Below, in pieces: positions 1 through 8,628 of a stretch of 64,000 nucleotides of DNA; position 1 is the stretch's first letter; each line of letters opens with the position of its first letter. The position numbers and the translations under genes are program-made. A model generated the notes under the pieces. It was not told the origin of the DNA. It did no database searches and worked only from the letters and a program-made list of their open reading frames with translations. Source of the DNA: Planctomycetota bacterium (GTDB lineage Bacteria > Planctomycetota > Planctomycetia > Pirellulales > Lacipirellulaceae). The DNA is taken from NCBI GenBank assembly GCA_029781135.1, contig JAKOXH010000068.1:1-64000 (forward strand), in the 5' to 3' direction.

Positions 1-97
1 GCCCGTGGTCCTTTAGTAGCTTTGCTTGCAGTAACCATTCCAGCGACCACGTATGTACTTCATTACTACTGACGCTACAATTCGTCCTTGAACGCAT
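1..97 (-). CDS. N-terminal start of an unidentified gene cut by the left edge
   Basis: On the minus strand an ATG at 97 follows a very strong ribosome binding site (GGAGGAGG at 101-108) at good spacing. The frame stays open for 32 codons to the window edge. The visible peptide begins MRSRTNCSVSSNEVHTWSLE and contains no motif I recognise. The ribosome binding site is the main reason to believe it; the fragment is too short for a family call. Confidence 0.45.
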   Translation of the reverse strand, partial: MRSRTNCSVSSNEVHTWSLEWLLQAKLLKDHG

Positions 98-192
98 GGC
101 CTCCTCCTTGGAAATGAACTCGTTGACACAAGTCATTTACAAAAGGGGCCTTGCGTTCACCTATACCAACTCATCAGAACTTGGAACTACTG

Positions 193-286
193 AATGACCA
201 ATGACCAAGCACGAATGACCAAGTGTTTCCGCAACTCGTCTTGGTAACTGGAATTTTGGTCATTGGGATTTGGGCATTGGTCATTT
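193..286. repeat. Palindromic intergenic repeat built on the word AATGACCA
   Basis: The left arm (193-221) is made of repeated AATGACC words. The right arm (257-286) is its imperfect reverse complement, made of GGTCATT and GGCATTGGTCAT words. A spacer of about 35 bases separates them. It lies between the partial gene at the left edge and the 3' end of the sigma-54 activator. It could form a long hairpin in RNA of either strand. Confidence 0.7.
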
Positions 287-318
287 GCCCGTCGCGCCCG
301 TCCTGCCGTTGTGGCGAT

Positions 319-2208
319 CTATTCCTCCGCGGTCTCCATCCCCAGCTGCCGCATTTTGCGGTACAAATTGGAACGGTGCACACCCAAGGAAATTGCCGCC
401 TGGCTAACGTTGCCACGCGCTTGCTGGACCGCCTGCTCGATATATTTCCGTTGAAACTCCTGAGTTGCCTCGTTGAGCTCACGCCCTGCCGTGAATAACG
501 ACGCTCCAGTCGCAGCCGGCGTTAAGATGAACGCCAACTCCTCCGCCTCAATGTGTTCGCCGCCCGAAAGATACGCCAACCGCTCCATCAGATTCCGCAG
601 CTCACGCACGTTTCCTGGCCACGTGTGATTCTCGAGCCGCTTCCGCGCCGCCGCACTAAATTTCGGCATACGCCGTCCGGCCTGTTTGCAGAACTGCCGC
701 AAGAAATGCTCTGCCAGTTGCATCACGTCATCCCCGCGCTGCCGCAGCGGTGGCAATTCAATCGACACGACATTCAAGCGAAAATACAAATCCTCACGAA
801 ACCGCTTCGCCCGCACGAGTTCGGCGAGTTTTTGATTGGTCGCCGCGATGACCCGCACATTGGTGTGGATGGGCCGGCTGCCGCCGACACGCACGACCAC
901 TTTTTCTTCCAACACGCGCAGCAACTTGGCTTGCCCGGCCAGGCTCATGTCGCCGATCTCATCGAGGAACAGCGTGCCGCCGGCCGCCAATTCGAACTTG
1001 CCGGCCCGCGATTCATGGGCGTCGGTGAACGCTCCTTTTTCATGCCCAAATAACTCGCTTTCCAGCAGCGTTTCCGTAATCGCCGCGCAATTGACGGCAA
1101 TGAATGGATACTTCCGCCGTCGTCCGCCGAAGTGAATCGCCCGGGCGACGACTTCCTTGCCGGTACCATTTTCACCCAGTACGAGCACCGCCAGGTCGGT
1201 ATCCGCGATTCGGCGTGCGATGGACCGCACCGCCTGAATTGCCGCGCTTTCGCCGACAAGTAACGTGTCTTGCGCTACCTGTTCGACCAACTTCTCATTG
1301 CGTTCGAGAAGTTCCGCGAAGTGCTGCGTATTTTCGAGCGCCACGGCCGCATACGCCGCCAATTCCATGAGGCCGCGTTGATCCTCGAACGTGAACGCGC
1401 CGCGTTTCTTATTGAGGACCTCAAATGCACCAAGCCGCTCGCCGCGTGGCGATGTGAGTGGTACACATAAAATTGTCTCTGTTCGATATCCCGTCTTCAG
1501 ATCGACGGCCCGATCAATCTCGCCAGCGTCATATTCGCTGGAGACCCGCCGCGGCTCACCGGTTTGTATCACCTGGCCCACGATGCCTGCGTTATCCGGC
1601 AGCCGCAATTCGCCGCCTTCAATTCCAAGTGCCGGTCGACCGACGATCGTCTTATTCGGCTTGTCCCACAAGAAGATGCTGGCTCGGTCCGCATCAAGCA
1701 GTCGCGTCGCCGCTTCGGCCATGCGGTTGAGCAACGTCTCCATTTCATTGGTCTGATGCCACTCGTTAGTAACGGCAAGCATTGCCGCTAGCCGCTCGAC
1801 GCGTCTCTCAACATCCGATTGTCGCTCAACAATCACCAGAGCATCCGACACCCGACTCGCCGCCACTGCCAACTGCGCCTCGCTGCACTTACCGCGGATG
1901 AGCAGCACGTAACCGGGCTCTGCTACCGAACGCGCTCGGTCAGCCAAGCGCAATCCAACAGCGAGCCAGCCGCTTTCGGTCGTCACCTGCCCTAGCTCAA
2001 TGGCGTCGGCGGCCAACTCCAGTGGCAACCCCTTCCGCGACACATGACGCACGGCTTCAACTGTCCAATTTGGCGGCGTCGCCCGCACGATCGCAGCTGC
2101 TTCTACGGGCAGGGCAGCTAAAATCAGATCGAGCACGGGGTCCCAAAACTCGGTTACGTCGCTAATCTCGCTAGACAGCCGCAGCAGGTTCGGTACGATG
2201 TCTGTCAT
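319..2208 (-). CDS. GAF-domain sigma-54-dependent transcriptional activator
   Basis: Cytoplasmic enhancer-binding protein of 629 residues that would drive open-complex formation by sigma-54 RNA polymerase. An N-terminal sensory part (about 1-300) contains a GAF domain around 155-295. The AAA+ domain follows with Walker A GENGTGKE (345-352), the sigma-54 contact loop GAFTDA (392-397) and Walker B LFLDEIGDM (about 413-421). The C-terminus has a Fis-type helix-turn-helix (NVSQAAISLGVHRSNLYRKM). There is no receiver domain, so it probably senses a small molecule rather than a kinase (inferred). It is divergent from fabI with about 200 bp between the starts. The target promoters are not evident here. 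Confidence 0.92.
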   Translation of the reverse strand: MTDIVPNLLRLSSEISDVTEFWDPVLDLILAALPVEAAAIVRATPPNWTVEAVRHVSRKGLPLELAADAIELGQVTTESGWLAVGLRLADRARSVAEPGYVLLIRGKCSEAQLAVAASRVSDALVIVERQSDVERRVERLAAMLAVTNEWHQTNEMETLLNRMAEAATRLLDADRASIFLWDKPNKTIVGRPALGIEGGELRLPDNAGIVGQVIQTGEPRRVSSEYDAGEIDRAVDLKTGYRTETILCVPLTSPRGERLGAFEVLNKKRGAFTFEDQRGLMELAAYAAVALENTQHFAELLERNEKLVEQVAQDTLLVGESAAIQAVRSIARRIADTDLAVLVLGENGTGKEVVARAIHFGGRRRKYPFIAVNCAAITETLLESELFGHEKGAFTDAHESRAGKFELAAGGTLFLDEIGDMSLAGQAKLLRVLEEKVVVRVGGSRPIHTNVRVIAATNQKLAELVRAKRFREDLYFRLNVVSIELPPLRQRGDDVMQLAEHFLRQFCKQAGRRMPKFSAAARKRLENHTWPGNVRELRNLMERLAYLSGGEHIEAEELAFILTPAATGASLFTAGRELNEATQEFQRKYIEQAVQQARGNVSQAAISLGVHRSNLYRKMRQLGMETAEE

Positions 2209-2409
2209 AAATGCAGTTAATGAATAGGTAATGAGCTGTAGGGGGATCAGGCCCTATTCACTCCGCAGATTATGCGGAGGCGAGCTAAACGGGCCGCATC
2301 CTAGCAAATCCACGAGGAATTTTAGCACGTGTCATCAGTTATACAACACGCGACGTGTGGCTAATTCAAGACAATTTCGAGCGCAAGGAATCAATAGGAG
2401 GACGCCTCC

Positions 2410-3240
2410 GTGCAACGACTTTTCGAGAACAAGAAGGGCCTCATCACGGGCGTCTTCAACAAACAATCCATCGCCTGGGCCATCGCCGAGCAAATTATGG
2501 CTGGCGGCGGCATCTGCGGCTTCTCGTACATGCCCGATAAGCCCGAGGACGAGCGCAAGAAGAACCTTAGCCGCATTACGAAGCTCATCGAGGATAACCC
2601 CCAATCGGCGTTCATCCAGCCGATGGATGTCACGAACGACGCCCATATCGCCGAGCTCATGCGCATTGCGAAGGAGAAACTCGGCGGCCTCGATTTTCTC
2701 CTCCACTCCATCGCGTTTGCCCCGCCGGAAGACCTGGCTCGCGACACGATTGAAACGAGCCGCGCCGGCTTTAAGCTGGCCATGGAAATTAGCGCGTTTA
2801 GCCTCATCGCCCTGGCGAACGCGGCCAAAGACATTCTCAACCCGGGTGCGAGCGTCCTCACGCTCACCTATTACGGCGGCGAGCGGCCCGTGCCCGGTTA
2901 CAACATTATGGGCGTCTGCAAAGCCGCACTCGATTCGATCGTAAAGTACCTCGCATTCGATCTCGGTGCCCGCCACGTGCGCGTCAACGCCCTCAGCCCC
3001 GGGCCGCTACAAACGGTTTCGGGCCGCGGCGCCGGCGTCGACGAAATGCTTAGCCTTTATGAAGCCATCGCCCCGCTGGGCCGCAACGTCACTCACGAAG
3101 AAGCCGGCAAGTGCGGCGCGTTTCTGCTCTCCGAAATGTCGGCCGGCATCACGGGTGAAATCCTCCACCTTGACGGCGGCTACAACATCATGGGCTCCCC
3201 CGGCCGCATGCTCGACCGCTTCAAGACCGCAACGGGTTGA
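2410..3240 (+). CDS. fabI: Enoyl-[acyl-carrier-protein] reductase (FabI type)
   Basis: Catalyses the NADH-dependent last reduction step of each fatty-acid elongation cycle in the cytoplasm. The 276-residue length is slightly above the usual 255-265. The N-terminus has the FabI-type nucleotide site (LITGVFNKQSIAWAIA, 11-26). The signature Y-x6-K is Y164 to K171 in YNIMGVCK, with the preceding TYYGGERPVPG loop. The C-terminal HLDGGYNIMG is also typical. The start is GTG at 2410, chosen because AGGAGG at 2397-2402 sits seven bases upstream. A monocistronic layout is likely: the next feature is a repeat and a broken gene. Confidence 0.93.
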   Translation: MQRLFENKKGLITGVFNKQSIAWAIAEQIMAGGGICGFSYMPDKPEDERKKNLSRITKLIEDNPQSAFIQPMDVTNDAHIAELMRIAKEKLGGLDFLLHSIAFAPPEDLARDTIETSRAGFKLAMEISAFSLIALANAAKDILNPGASVLTLTYYGGERPVPGYNIMGVCKAALDSIVKYLAFDLGARHVRVNALSPGPLQTVSGRGAGVDEMLSLYEAIAPLGRNVTHEEAGKCGAFLLSEMSAGITGEILHLDGGYNIMGSPGRMLDRFKTATG

Positions 3241-3257
3241 TAATTATGATTATTTTA

Positions 3258-3366
3258 AACCGCTAACTCACGCTAATGAATTCAACTCTTACGTATCTGA
3301 CCTTAGTTTTTCCGTTCCGTCGCTAAACAGTTTGACTGAAACAATATTAGCGACACATTAGCGGTT
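3258..3366. repeat. Palindromic repeat of the CGCTAAT family
   Basis: The left arm (3258-3277, aaccgctaa then cgctaat) and the right arm (3346-3366, attagcg then ttagcggtt) are inverted copies around a spacer of about 70 bases. It sits directly behind fabI. Eighteen bases of its right arm recur at 3831-3848, on the far side of the GxxExxY pseudogene. Confidence 0.7.
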
Positions 3367-3399
3367 CAACATCTCCTCGAAATTGGAGGAAATGTTCGA

Positions 3400-3846
3400 A
3401 TGAACGAGTCGAAAACCAATTCATCGAGCAATCATCCATTCGCCCAGCTTGGCTATGATTTCATGGCTGCTTGTTTCGAGGTCCATCGCGAAGTTGGCGG
3501 CGGGTTGCTTGAGGAAATCTATCAAGAGTGCCTTGAGCTCGAATTGTGACTCCACGAGATTCGGTTCGTTCCAAAGCAACAGTTGGCCGTCTTCTATAAG
3601 AATCAGGAATTGCGCAAGCGATACGTTCCCGATCTCGTCATCGCCGATCATATCGTGGTTGAATTGAAAGCCGTCCAAGCACTCATTCCTGAATACGAAT
3701 CGCAATTGCTGAACTAGATGCGTCTTGCGCGGCAACCCGTCGGCTATTTGGTCAATTTCGCTCCTCTTGCGAAGGTCGAATGGAAGCGCCTGATTTTGTC
3801 CGAATTCGCTCAGCCCGCAGGCTCCTCCATATTAGCGACACATTAG
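3400..3846 (+). pseudogene. GxxExxY-family protein gene broken by two in-frame stop codons
   Basis: Reading from ATG 3400 in a single frame gives a recognisable GxxExxY protein (a PD-(D/E)XK nuclease-like family of unproven role): GGGLLEEIYQECLELEL, then TGA at 3547-3549, then FVPKQQLAVFYKNQEL, RYVPDLVIADHIVVELKAV, QLLN, then TAG at 3715-3717, then the C-terminal RLARQPVGYLVNF. Similarity continues across both stops with no frame change, so two nonsense point mutations explain the loss. The TAG stands where the family usually has a tyrosine after LLN. The ATG follows GGAGG. It is bracketed by copies of the 18-base word attagcgacacattagcg (3346-3363 and 3831-3848). Confidence 0.82.
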
Positions 3847-3862
3847 CGCAAATTAGCGGTTT
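3831..3862. repeat. Second copy of the CGCTAAT-family repeat arm
   Basis: Bases 3831-3848 are identical to 3346-3363. The word attagcg recurs once more up to 3862. It overlaps the last codons of the GxxExxY pseudogene. Confidence 0.7.
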
Positions 3863-4231
3863 GAATTCCGTATTCTAGTGGATGCTAGCAGGCATGTTCG
3901 CGTTTTCCAACGAATCGGCCTAGTTGCCTTCGGCGTCGCCCTGCTACAGTGTGCAAACTTTACAAAAGCGCGGCTGCGGCGAACCCTCACCGAACCGTGC
4001 TGCGTAAAACCCACTAGCCTTGAATTGCCGCTGGTTGGAATCGTCGGGCCACTCTCTGCGAATGATCGCAGGCGAATTGGCTTCGCGTTTGCTGCTCGCG
4101 GCCCACAACCAATTCGCGGCATGATCCGCCGCGAACGCGGTTCCCGCATCACCGCAACTTGCACAGACTTGCTGCACGGAATTTGGCGGCAACGGACGTG
4201 CGACATGGACGTAGCACGGAGGATTTGGAGC
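3847..4231. other. Intergenic stretch without a supported gene
   Basis: The frame of the downstream metalloprotease-like gene stays open back to 3878. The predicted peptide there has no signal peptide or family pattern, and the better start with a ribosome binding site is at 4232. Apart from the end of the repeat at 3862 I see nothing definite; it probably holds the promoter of the downstream gene. Confidence 0.4.
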
Positions 4232-5329
4232 ATGGAGGCTCGCATCGCTCGGGTCGTTTCTGTCTTGGCCGTCGTCGTTGGTTTCTGCTTGGTCTCCCAT
4301 GCCCCTTACGTGCGCGCGGCCGGTTATAAAACCGCGAACTTCACCGTCAGCGCGCCCACCCCAGAATTGGCTAAGGCCTTTGGCGACCAGGCGGAAGTCT
4401 ATCGCCGCGATCTCGCGATCGCCTGGCTAGGGCAAGAGTTGCCGCAATGGTCGCAGCCGTGCCCCATCAATGCGAAAGTTGCGCCAACACTCGGCGCCGG
4501 CGGGGCCACCACGTTCATCTTCGACCGCGGCGAAGTCTATGGCTGGAAGATGAATATCCAAGGCTCGCGCGAACGCATTCTCGACTCGGTACTTCCTCAC
4601 GAAGTCACCCACACGATTTTCGCCTCGTACTTCCGTCAACCGCTGCCCCGCTGGGCCGATGAAGGCGCCTGCACTACGGTCGAACATCGCAGCGAAATCG
4701 CCAAGCAAGAAAAGAATCTGATCCAGTACCTGCAAACCGGCCGTGGCATTCCCTTCAGCCAGATGTTTGCCATGAAGGAATATCCGTCCGACGTGTTGCC
4801 GCTCTACGCCCAGGGCCACTCACTTGCCGAATGGCTGATCGAAAGTCGCGGCCGCAAGGAGTTCCTCGCGTTCCTCGGCGATGGCATGCGCGACGAGAAT
4901 TGGCCCCGCGCGGTCCACGATCACTACGGGTACAACAATCTCCTATCATTGCAGACGGCCTGGAACGAATGGGTTCGCACCGGCCGCCCGCAAATCGGTC
5001 CTGCGACAGGCCCAGCCGTTCAAGTGGCAGCCACGACGCCTGATGCCCGCGCGGTCGCCGCCACGCCCGCTGGCATTCGTCTACAAAGCCCCGATAACAG
5101 AATGACGACAACGCCGGGTGCCAGCTTAACGCCGATCATGCCGATCGCACCGCAAAAATCAACGCCGACGACGGCCATCACCGTCGCCTCGGCCAGTCAG
5201 TCGGTCTACGCGGCCGCCTCTCAACGCGCTGAAAACGAACGGCTCACCCCCATCCGGACGCTGGACGCCACCGTCGCCAACGCCAGCGCCTACGACGCCT
5301 CCCGCGGAGGCGCCCCGATTCGCCGCTAG
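4232..5329 (+). CDS. Secreted gluzincin-type zinc metalloprotease-like protein
   Basis: A protein of 365 residues with an N-terminal signal peptide (hydrophobic 8-26, then HAPYVRAA). The zinc site is HEVTH at 123-127. A downstream ligand glutamate is likely in WADEG (E144), the arrangement of peptidase-MA-like gluzincins. The region around 125-240 fits that fold. The tail after about 250 is rich in Thr, Ala and Pro and probably unstructured. The ATG at 4232 was chosen because GGAGGATTTGGAG lies just upstream and a signal peptide follows at once. An earlier ATG at 4205 in the same frame is possible. The substrate is unknown. Confidence 0.72.
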   Translation: MEARIARVVSVLAVVVGFCLVSHAPYVRAAGYKTANFTVSAPTPELAKAFGDQAEVYRRDLAIAWLGQELPQWSQPCPINAKVAPTLGAGGATTFIFDRGEVYGWKMNIQGSRERILDSVLPHEVTHTIFASYFRQPLPRWADEGACTTVEHRSEIAKQEKNLIQYLQTGRGIPFSQMFAMKEYPSDVLPLYAQGHSLAEWLIESRGRKEFLAFLGDGMRDENWPRAVHDHYGYNNLLSLQTAWNEWVRTGRPQIGPATGPAVQVAATTPDARAVAATPAGIRLQSPDNRMTTTPGASLTPIMPIAPQKSTPTTAITVASASQSVYAAASQRAENERLTPIRTLDATVANASAYDASRGGAPIRR

Positions 5330-5548
5330 TCAAATGTGGTACCGAATACAGTCGTGTGGCCACCCGATGTATTCGTCTCCAAGAGACCACTGCTACAACG
5401 AGAATACAAGGACGGACATTCCGCTTTGCCCGAATAGCAGTAGTTCTCGCCGGGTGCTTGGGATCGATGATGGCCGTGGAGATTGCGCAAACACGTAGCG
5501 CTCGATCCAAAATCCTGGCTCGGCTCAAAACGCGATCGCCTACGTGAG

Positions 5549-6010
5549 CTACCCTTCGGCAGATTGTCCGAATGCCAACCCTTTAACGTCTTTTGCTTCG
5601 CACCATTTGGGTGAGGCGGAAGACCAAACGCGGCTATGTGGCATGAGTCGCCCCTCTCGGCCGTGGACCACCAGCTCGTTGAAACTCAGTGGGCCAATTT
5701 TGTTGTGGTCAGAAATGTAGTACCAGGTAATCGGGCGCGGCTCGGGGGCAGCCGTTGCCTTGGTCGTTTCCTGTTTGCTGTCCAGCGCTTGTCTCACTTC
5801 GGGTGGAAGACGCGCCATGATGATCGTCGATGCCGAGGCATCGTCAAACAACCCCTTCACACGATGTGCTGCGACCCAGGCGCCGTCGGCGCCTTTCCTT
5901 ACAGCATCGTCCGGCATGAGCCGATGACTGCGTGCCATGTCGAGGAGTTGCTGCGATGTGAACGGCCCCAACTCGGTCCCCATCAACTGACAATACCACT
6001 GGGTCGCCAT
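5549..6010 (-). CDS. Protein with two GYF_2 (DUF4339-type) domains
   Basis: Small protein of 153 residues with two copies of a GYF_2-like module. The first is at about 3-50 (QWYCQLMGTELGPFTSQQL) and the second at about 93-145 (WYYISDHNKIGPLSFNEL, then VWSSASPKW). Each shows the W-Y, GP and late W pattern of the family. Such domains are thought to bind proline-rich peptides; a function is not assigned here. The start at 6010 was preferred over an upstream in-frame ATG at 6049 because GGGAGG lies five bases ahead. It has no signal peptide and no close operon partner. Confidence 0.75.
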   Translation of the reverse strand: MATQWYCQLMGTELGPFTSQQLLDMARSHRLMPDDAVRKGADGAWVAAHRVKGLFDDASASTIIMARLPPEVRQALDSKQETTKATAAPEPRPITWYYISDHNKIGPLSFNELVVHGREGRLMPHSRVWSSASPKWCEAKDVKGLAFGQSAEG

Positions 6011-6193
6011 GGGACCTCCCTCGCGAAGCGCAAAAAAGAGAAGAGACAAGGGTTTGCCGGCAAAGGCTGGTGGTCATTCTACTCCAATTCTCCGGAGAAT
6101 CCTACCAAGGATCGCGATTCGCACAAATTCTCGCGGCTATCCTAACGGGATCGAGATCGGGGCGACGATGAGCAGGAGGCGCGCCAATACGTT

Positions 6194-7294
6194 TTAGTCT
6201 TTTGGTTTAGAGCGACGCGATCGCTTTCGATATTCCTTAGTAATCGGTTGCGTTGATTCTCCCTTAAAGAGAGTCGCGCCAACAGGCTCCAGTAGTTTGG
6301 GGGCGGTCGATATTTTGTCGGTGGTAAACCACCGAAAACACTGGGCCAGCTCTTGGGACAAATTCGGTGTTCTCAATCCGGTAATCGATGGACAGAAGAA
6401 CTCTGCCGGTGGTTCTAGATTGACCGCGCAGATTGAAATATCGTTTCCCACGCGAATTTCTCGCTCATAGCAGGCACGAATTGCGCCAATCGCACCCGGG
6501 CAGGTCGTGGCGATTACGGCGGTTGGCCTGCCGCGGTGGTCGTTACTGAGCAATTGCTTCATCAATTGATGCGCCTGGACAGTCGGGTCGGTAAACACAG
6601 GTGCCGGATTATCGCGCAAAGTGCCGCGGCCGCCTTTACGCCTTAGCCAGTGATCCCAAATATCGATGCGTCGGTCAATTTCGCGATTGTGGTTCTGGGA
6701 ATTGAGGCAATCGATATGTCGATGCCCTTGGTTCCATAGGTGATCGAGAACGCGTTCGATACAACGATTCGAAAATAAACGTATCGAGGGCAAGCCGTCG
6801 TCGGTAAAGTCACCATCGAGAATGACGACCTTATTCGCTTTGAAATGACTGAGCAGCCTCGTGGGGATTACGGGCCCGTAGGGAATGATCAGCGTGCCCT
6901 TCGCTTGCGCGACAACATCGACGAGTACCTGTTCGTCCCAATGCACAAATTGTCCCGGGCGAAGTGCGAGATGGGCTCGCGTGGCGGCCTCGTCCACCAG
7001 GACACGAAGCTGCGTCAAATAGCTGGATGGGTACGCTGGATAAAGAAGAAAGATCTCGGCGGGGTTCGCGTGCTTCAGGTAGGCGGGATGAACGTCCAAG
7101 CCGCCTGTGGATTGGCGGATCAGCACGTGTTCCGCGATTAGCTGTTGAACGGCCCGCCGCGCCGTCATGTAACTGACCCCGGTTTCCTCGGCCAAAGTCC
7201 TTTCCCCGGGAATGTGGTGGACCGTGTAATCACCGGCCTGAATTCGCTGTTTAATAACGGCCATCACGCCGTGGTATTTGGCAGGTGGGGCCAT
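6194..7294 (-). CDS. GntR-HTH transcriptional regulator with LacI-type effector domain
   Basis: DNA-binding regulator of 366 residues. An N-terminal winged helix of GntR type (about 7-75: IPGERTLAEETGVSYMTARRAVQQL) is joined to a periplasmic-binding-protein-like effector domain (about 80-340), the layout of AraR-like sugar repressors. The tail is basic (KEYRKRSRRSKPKD). It is transcribed away from the PEP-CTERM/GH99-like cluster that begins at 7784. The shared 489-bp gap contains a sigma-70-type promoter with a palindrome over its -10 box. I infer that it represses that cluster until it binds a sugar. No clear ribosome binding site precedes the ATG at 7294. Confidence 0.85.
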   Translation of the reverse strand: MAPPAKYHGVMAVIKQRIQAGDYTVHHIPGERTLAEETGVSYMTARRAVQQLIAEHVLIRQSTGGLDVHPAYLKHANPAEIFLLYPAYPSSYLTQLRVLVDEAATRAHLALRPGQFVHWDEQVLVDVVAQAKGTLIIPYGPVIPTRLLSHFKANKVVILDGDFTDDGLPSIRLFSNRCIERVLDHLWNQGHRHIDCLNSQNHNREIDRRIDIWDHWLRRKGGRGTLRDNPAPVFTDPTVQAHQLMKQLLSNDHRGRPTAVIATTCPGAIGAIRACYEREIRVGNDISICAVNLEPPAEFFCPSITGLRTPNLSQELAQCFRWFTTDKISTAPKLLEPVGATLFKGESTQPITKEYRKRSRRSKPKD

Positions 7295-7469
7295 GAGGTA
7301 CAGGCTTTATCTATTAGAGCTGTAGCAGTTCTGAAATCATGCCGGCGTTCCAAGTAGCGTCGATCGGCCAGCGCCTGACCATTAGGGGCAAAATGTCACG
7401 TTAAACAAGACTGGATTTCGCCGATCGAGTGGCCAAGTGTAAACAAAGAGGGAAAAATCGCGGAAATGC

Positions 7470-7507
7470 TTGACACCCTCAATATCATAGGATAGCATAA
7501 CTGCTAT
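7470..7507 (+). promoter_or_regulatory. Promoter with palindromic operator over the -10 box
   Basis: TTGACA (7470-7475), a 17-base spacer and TAGCAT (7493-7498) make a good sigma-70-type promoter reading toward the PEP-CTERM cluster. ATAGC (7492-7496), six bases, then GCTAT (7503-7507) form a perfect inverted repeat across the -10 box and the expected start point, the classic place for a repressor. The predicted 5' leader to the ATG at 7784 is about 275 bases. The rest of the gap 7295-7783 shows nothing else definite besides the hairpin at 7671-7691. Confidence 0.6.
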
Positions 7508-7670
7508 AGAATGCCAGTTCGCAGTCGGGTAGCTGTCGATTTCGACGGAAACTCGAGTGCTGATCCGGTATTTGATGGAAGGCGATCTCTAACCGGATCG
7601 TTCGCTCCGCAATCGGTTTGCCCGAGCGTGAGCCATCGGGCGGGTGACGTCGCAACAGTTTTGCGTTGAG

Positions 7671-7691
7671 GCCTGCCGTTTGGTGGCAGGC
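7671..7691 (+). promoter_or_regulatory. Leader hairpin upstream of the PEP-CTERM cluster
   Basis: GCCTGCC (7671-7677), a seven-base loop, then GGCAGGC (7685-7691) make a perfect 7-bp stem in the 5' leader. No T-run follows, so it is not a simple terminator. A role in stability or attenuation is a guess. Confidence 0.4.
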
Positions 7692-7783
7692 AAGATCGTT
7701 TGACTTTGGGCACGGCTTAATGTGTGCGGGTTTCTATTTGCTGTACGGCAACGAGATCAGTTCTTTCACAACGGGAGTGTCTT

Positions 7784-8578
7784 ATGAAGCGGAATAAAGA
7801 ATGTCTCGCAATTGCTTGCCTTGGGTGGGCAATTGTCATGGGAATGAACGTGGTCGCCGAAGCCACGACGGTTCTAATTGATTTCGGATCCAACACGTCG
7901 TACCGCGGCGCAAGTGTGGTGAATCCGGACGGCAACGGAAACTACTGGAACAGCATGCAACCCGGTCTCTATTACACGAATCTGGTCGACACATCAAACA
8001 CAGGTACCGGCATCAACTTTGGGTTTAGCACCCCGGTGGGCACCGATAGTTTCAATGGCCCCGCGGGTGTTACCGCCAACACGCCCTTGACCGCCGCGGA
8101 AATCGCCGCAACCGACATCGATCCGATCGCGCTCGGGAATCTGGGGGTCAACGCCGCAGCGGTGGATTTTGCGGCCGAAGTGAACACCCGATTTGAAATT
8201 CAGAACCTGGATCCCACAAAGAAATACAACCTGACGTTGTTTGGGTCGCACAAGTTCAGCGACGACAATACGACCGTCTATTCGGTATATACCGATAACA
8301 CCTACACCTCGCAGGTGGCCGCAACGAGCCTCAATGTGCAAACGCCTGGTTCGCCTTGGCTGCACAACCGAGATACGGTTGCCACGCTCAGCAATCTTTC
8401 CCCGCAAACGGGAAACATCTTGTACGTGCAATTTACCGGTGCCAACGGTCACCTCGGATATTTGAACTGCATGCAGCTCAGCACCGTCGAAGTGCCCGAA
8501 CCGACCTTGGTTTCGCTCGTCGCGATTGGCACAGGACTGGTTGTGTTGGGGCGACGGCGTACGAACACAAACAGTTGA
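7784..8578 (+). CDS. PEP-CTERM secreted protein, paralogue A
   Basis: Exported protein of 264 residues. It has a signal peptide (MKRNKECLAIACLGWAIVMG then VVAEA) and a single central domain beginning TTVLIDFGSNTSYRGASVVN. The C-terminus has the sorting signal VPEP, a hydrophobic helix and RRR, which in PEP-CTERM systems directs cleavage and anchoring by exosortase. The central domain is shared with the next gene (common stretches include VYSVYTDNTYT and SPWLHNRDTVAT), so the two arose by duplication. I do not recognise the domain; a carbohydrate-binding or surface role is inferred from the neighbouring GH99-like gene. The ATG at 7784 has GGGAG upstream. Confidence 0.82.
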   Translation: MKRNKECLAIACLGWAIVMGMNVVAEATTVLIDFGSNTSYRGASVVNPDGNGNYWNSMQPGLYYTNLVDTSNTGTGINFGFSTPVGTDSFNGPAGVTANTPLTAAEIAATDIDPIALGNLGVNAAAVDFAAEVNTRFEIQNLDPTKKYNLTLFGSHKFSDDNTTVYSVYTDNTYTSQVAATSLNVQTPGSPWLHNRDTVATLSNLSPQTGNILYVQFTGANGHLGYLNCMQLSTVEVPEPTLVSLVAIGTGLVVLGRRRTNTNS

Positions 8579-8584
8579 ATTCAA

Positions 8585-8610
8585 GAAGCGGGCGATCGAC
8601 CGCCCGCTTC
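8585..8610 (+). terminator. Hairpin between the two PEP-CTERM paralogues
   Basis: A perfect 10-bp stem (GAAGCGGGCG at 8585-8594, CGCCCGCTTC at 8601-8610) with a six-base loop starts seven bases after the stop codon. No T-run follows, so it may be a weak terminator or an RNA-stabilising hairpin that lets the first gene be expressed above the later ones. Confidence 0.55.
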
Positions 8611-8628
8611 GCTAATGCAAGGGTGGAT

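Noticed and set aside
3878..4231. Longer N-terminus of the metalloprotease-like protein, starting at 3878
   Set aside because: It would place about 118 residues without any family pattern before a clear signal peptide. A ribosome binding site precedes the ATG at 4232.
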